Positions 62,991 through 64,000 of a DNA stretch of 64,000 nt are shown here, one piece after another. Where the stretch lies: contig CM033391.1 in assembly GCA_019426215.1 (NCBI GenBank), positions 13,008,708-13,072,707 of the forward strand. The letters are read 5' to 3'. How positions within the stretch are numbered: the stretch's first letter is position 1; each line of letters begins with the position of its first letter. Under the pieces are notes generated by a model. That model did not search any database. It was not told the origin of the DNA and saw nothing but the letters and a program-made list of their open reading frames with translations. The translations under genes and the position numbers were made by a program. This DNA is from Buddleja alternifolia (lineage: Eukaryota > Streptophyta > Magnoliopsida > Lamiales > Scrophulariaceae).

Positions 62991-64000
62991 AATTTTCCAA
63001 AGTTATGTATGTTCCAGGGATGAGATAATTCTTTATCCTCCATAGTTCGTAGCCTGTAAGTACCACATTTCGTGATTTCTACGATCTTGAAGGGCCCTTC
63101 CCAATTCGCGTCGAGCTTGCCAACATGCTTCGATACTTCCACCTTTTTAAATACTAGATCTCTTACTTAAAAATTCCTTGGCTTGAGATTCTTATTATAA
63201 GTTCGAGCCATTGCATTCTTTTGTACGAGAATTTTTGCGTGTGCCTTCTCCCTACTTTCTTCAATAACATCGAGTTTGAATGATCTTGCCCTTCCATTTT
63301 CTTCAAAGTTCGGGTCGTATGCGGAAACCCAATGTGTTGGCAACCCAATTTCAGCTGGAATAACCGCCTCCGATCCATACACAAGACAAAAAGGAGATTC
63401 CCCGGTCGAACTTCGTGGCATGTTTCAATAGGACCAAAGAAATCCCGGTAGTTCCTCGGCCCAGTTACTCTTTTTCCCTTTGATCCTTGCTTTCAATCCT
63501 TGAAGAAGAACCTGTTAGAGACCTCGGTTTGACCGTTGGCTTGTGGGTTTCCCACAGTAGTGAAGTGTTGTCGAATTTTCGTTTCTGTACACCAACTCGT
63601 TACTGTTTTCCTGTTGAACTGAGTTCCATTATCCGATATGAGGATTTGGGGTACACCGAACCTGCAAACGATATTCTTCCAGAGGAACTTCATGATCTCA
63701 CCCTCGGTGATCTTAGTTACTGCTTCAGCCTCTATCCATTTTGTAAAGTTCTCTACAGCAACGATGATAAATTTCCTTTGTCCCGTAGCTGGTGGAAATG
63801 GACCCAGTATATCGATCCCCCAATGGTCGAAAGGATATGCTGTTTTTATTGGTTCCATTGGAACAACATGTTGATGAGACAAGTTTGAGTGTAATTGGCA
63901 TTCCTTACATCGTTTTACAAAGTTCGTAGAATCGTGCACGAGAATGGGCCAATAATAGCCTTGCCTTAAGACTTTTTGTGCCAATGTTCGACCTCCCGAG
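62991..64000 (-). pseudogene. Tat-like integrase (pol C-terminal part), runs off the window
   Basis: From the window edge down: the zinc-region end RCKECQLHSNLSHQH, then FDHWGIDILGPFPPATG (first catalytic Asp), PQILISDNGTQFNRKTV (second Asp) and GNPQANGQTEVSNRFFF (catalytic Glu), so the D,D,E triad is present. A break near 63490-63420 precedes PRSSTGESPFCLVYGSEAVI, and YNKNLKPRNF ends at a TAA near 63166. In the same frame beyond it, DLVFKKVEVSKHVGKLDANW and GTYRLRTMEDKELSHPWNI complete the C-terminal domain to TGA at 62991. Integrase inserts the cDNA. Two or more disabling changes make this copy inactive. Confidence 0.88.

Larger units (their letters stand above)
59031..64000 (-). mobile_element. 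Tat-lineage Ty3/gypsy retrotransposon, 3' part, with antisense extra ORF (continues beyond the window)
   Basis: Reading right to left: integrase from the window edge to 62991, an antisense ORF at 59955-62572, a polypurine tract at 59429-59442 and the 3' LTR to 59031. Extra ORFs between integrase and 3' LTR, often antisense and carrying a gypsy-type transposase-like domain (PF04195), are known from the Tat lineage. The 5' LTR, gag, protease and reverse transcriptase lie outside the window. It is inserted into the copia 3' LTR and thus younger than that element. Confidence 0.8.

Overview
This is nuclear DNA of a eudicot plant: AT-rich, intron-containing genes are sparse, and most of the window is transposable elements nested in one another. 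The coding style of the large retrotransposon ORFs resembles asterid (possibly Lamiales) genomes, but this is an impression, not a test. Only two ordinary host genes are supported. One is a TRM32-type DUF4378 protein on the + strand (CDS exons 25460-25607, 25954-27027, 27129-27790, 627 aa). The other is a small type 2-like metallothionein on the - strand (three exons between 28975 and 29786, 75 aa).

Layout. 1-3600: remnants of a Ty3/gypsy (Athila-like) element on the - strand with a 590-bp direct duplication. 3600-6960: an unassigned LTR-like stretch, a 59-bp minisatellite, a 1.1-kb foldback element and a MITE. 8459-16110: a rearranged Tat-lineage Ty3/gypsy element (gag and protease on the - strand, tandem repeats in its 3' part); a complete 1551-bp CACTA transposon with TAA target duplication sits in its left LTR. 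16110-23850: a gene-poor stretch with several small elements whose ends and target duplications can be read directly: a TA-flanked MITE, a 663-bp Mutator-like long inverted repeat, a retroposon with a 16-bp duplication and a Mutator-like MITE. 23850-30000: the two host genes, with a Tourist-like MITE in the probable 5'UTR intron of the first. 30068-34895: CACTA elements and other TIR elements upstream of the metallothionein gene. 34930-42137: a decayed L1-type LINE on the - strand, hit by an LTR carrying a heat-shock-element-like cluster and by a second Tourist-like MITE. 42138-43655: LTR-like sequence.

43656-59030: a large Ty1/copia element of SIRE/Maximus type (LTR, PBS, gag, broken pol, a long additional 3' ORF with two readable introns, PPT, truncated LTR). 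Its pol has an internal inversion of about 1 kb, and a related solo LTR, itself hit by a 290-bp CACTA element, sits near its 3' end. 59031-64000: the 3' end of another Tat-lineage element on the - strand: 3' LTR, PPT, integrase running off the window, and between them an antisense extra ORF with two introns and a gypsy-type transposase-like domain.

The most interesting material is the pair of intron-bearing accessory ORFs carried by two unrelated retrotransposon lineages, one sense and one antisense. Next come the heat-shock-like LTR promoter, the CACTA element containing a near-perfect hairpin of about 280 bp, and the readable nesting history. No CRISPR array, rRNA gene or convincing tRNA gene was seen. 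Boundaries of decayed elements are approximate unless a target-site duplication is stated.
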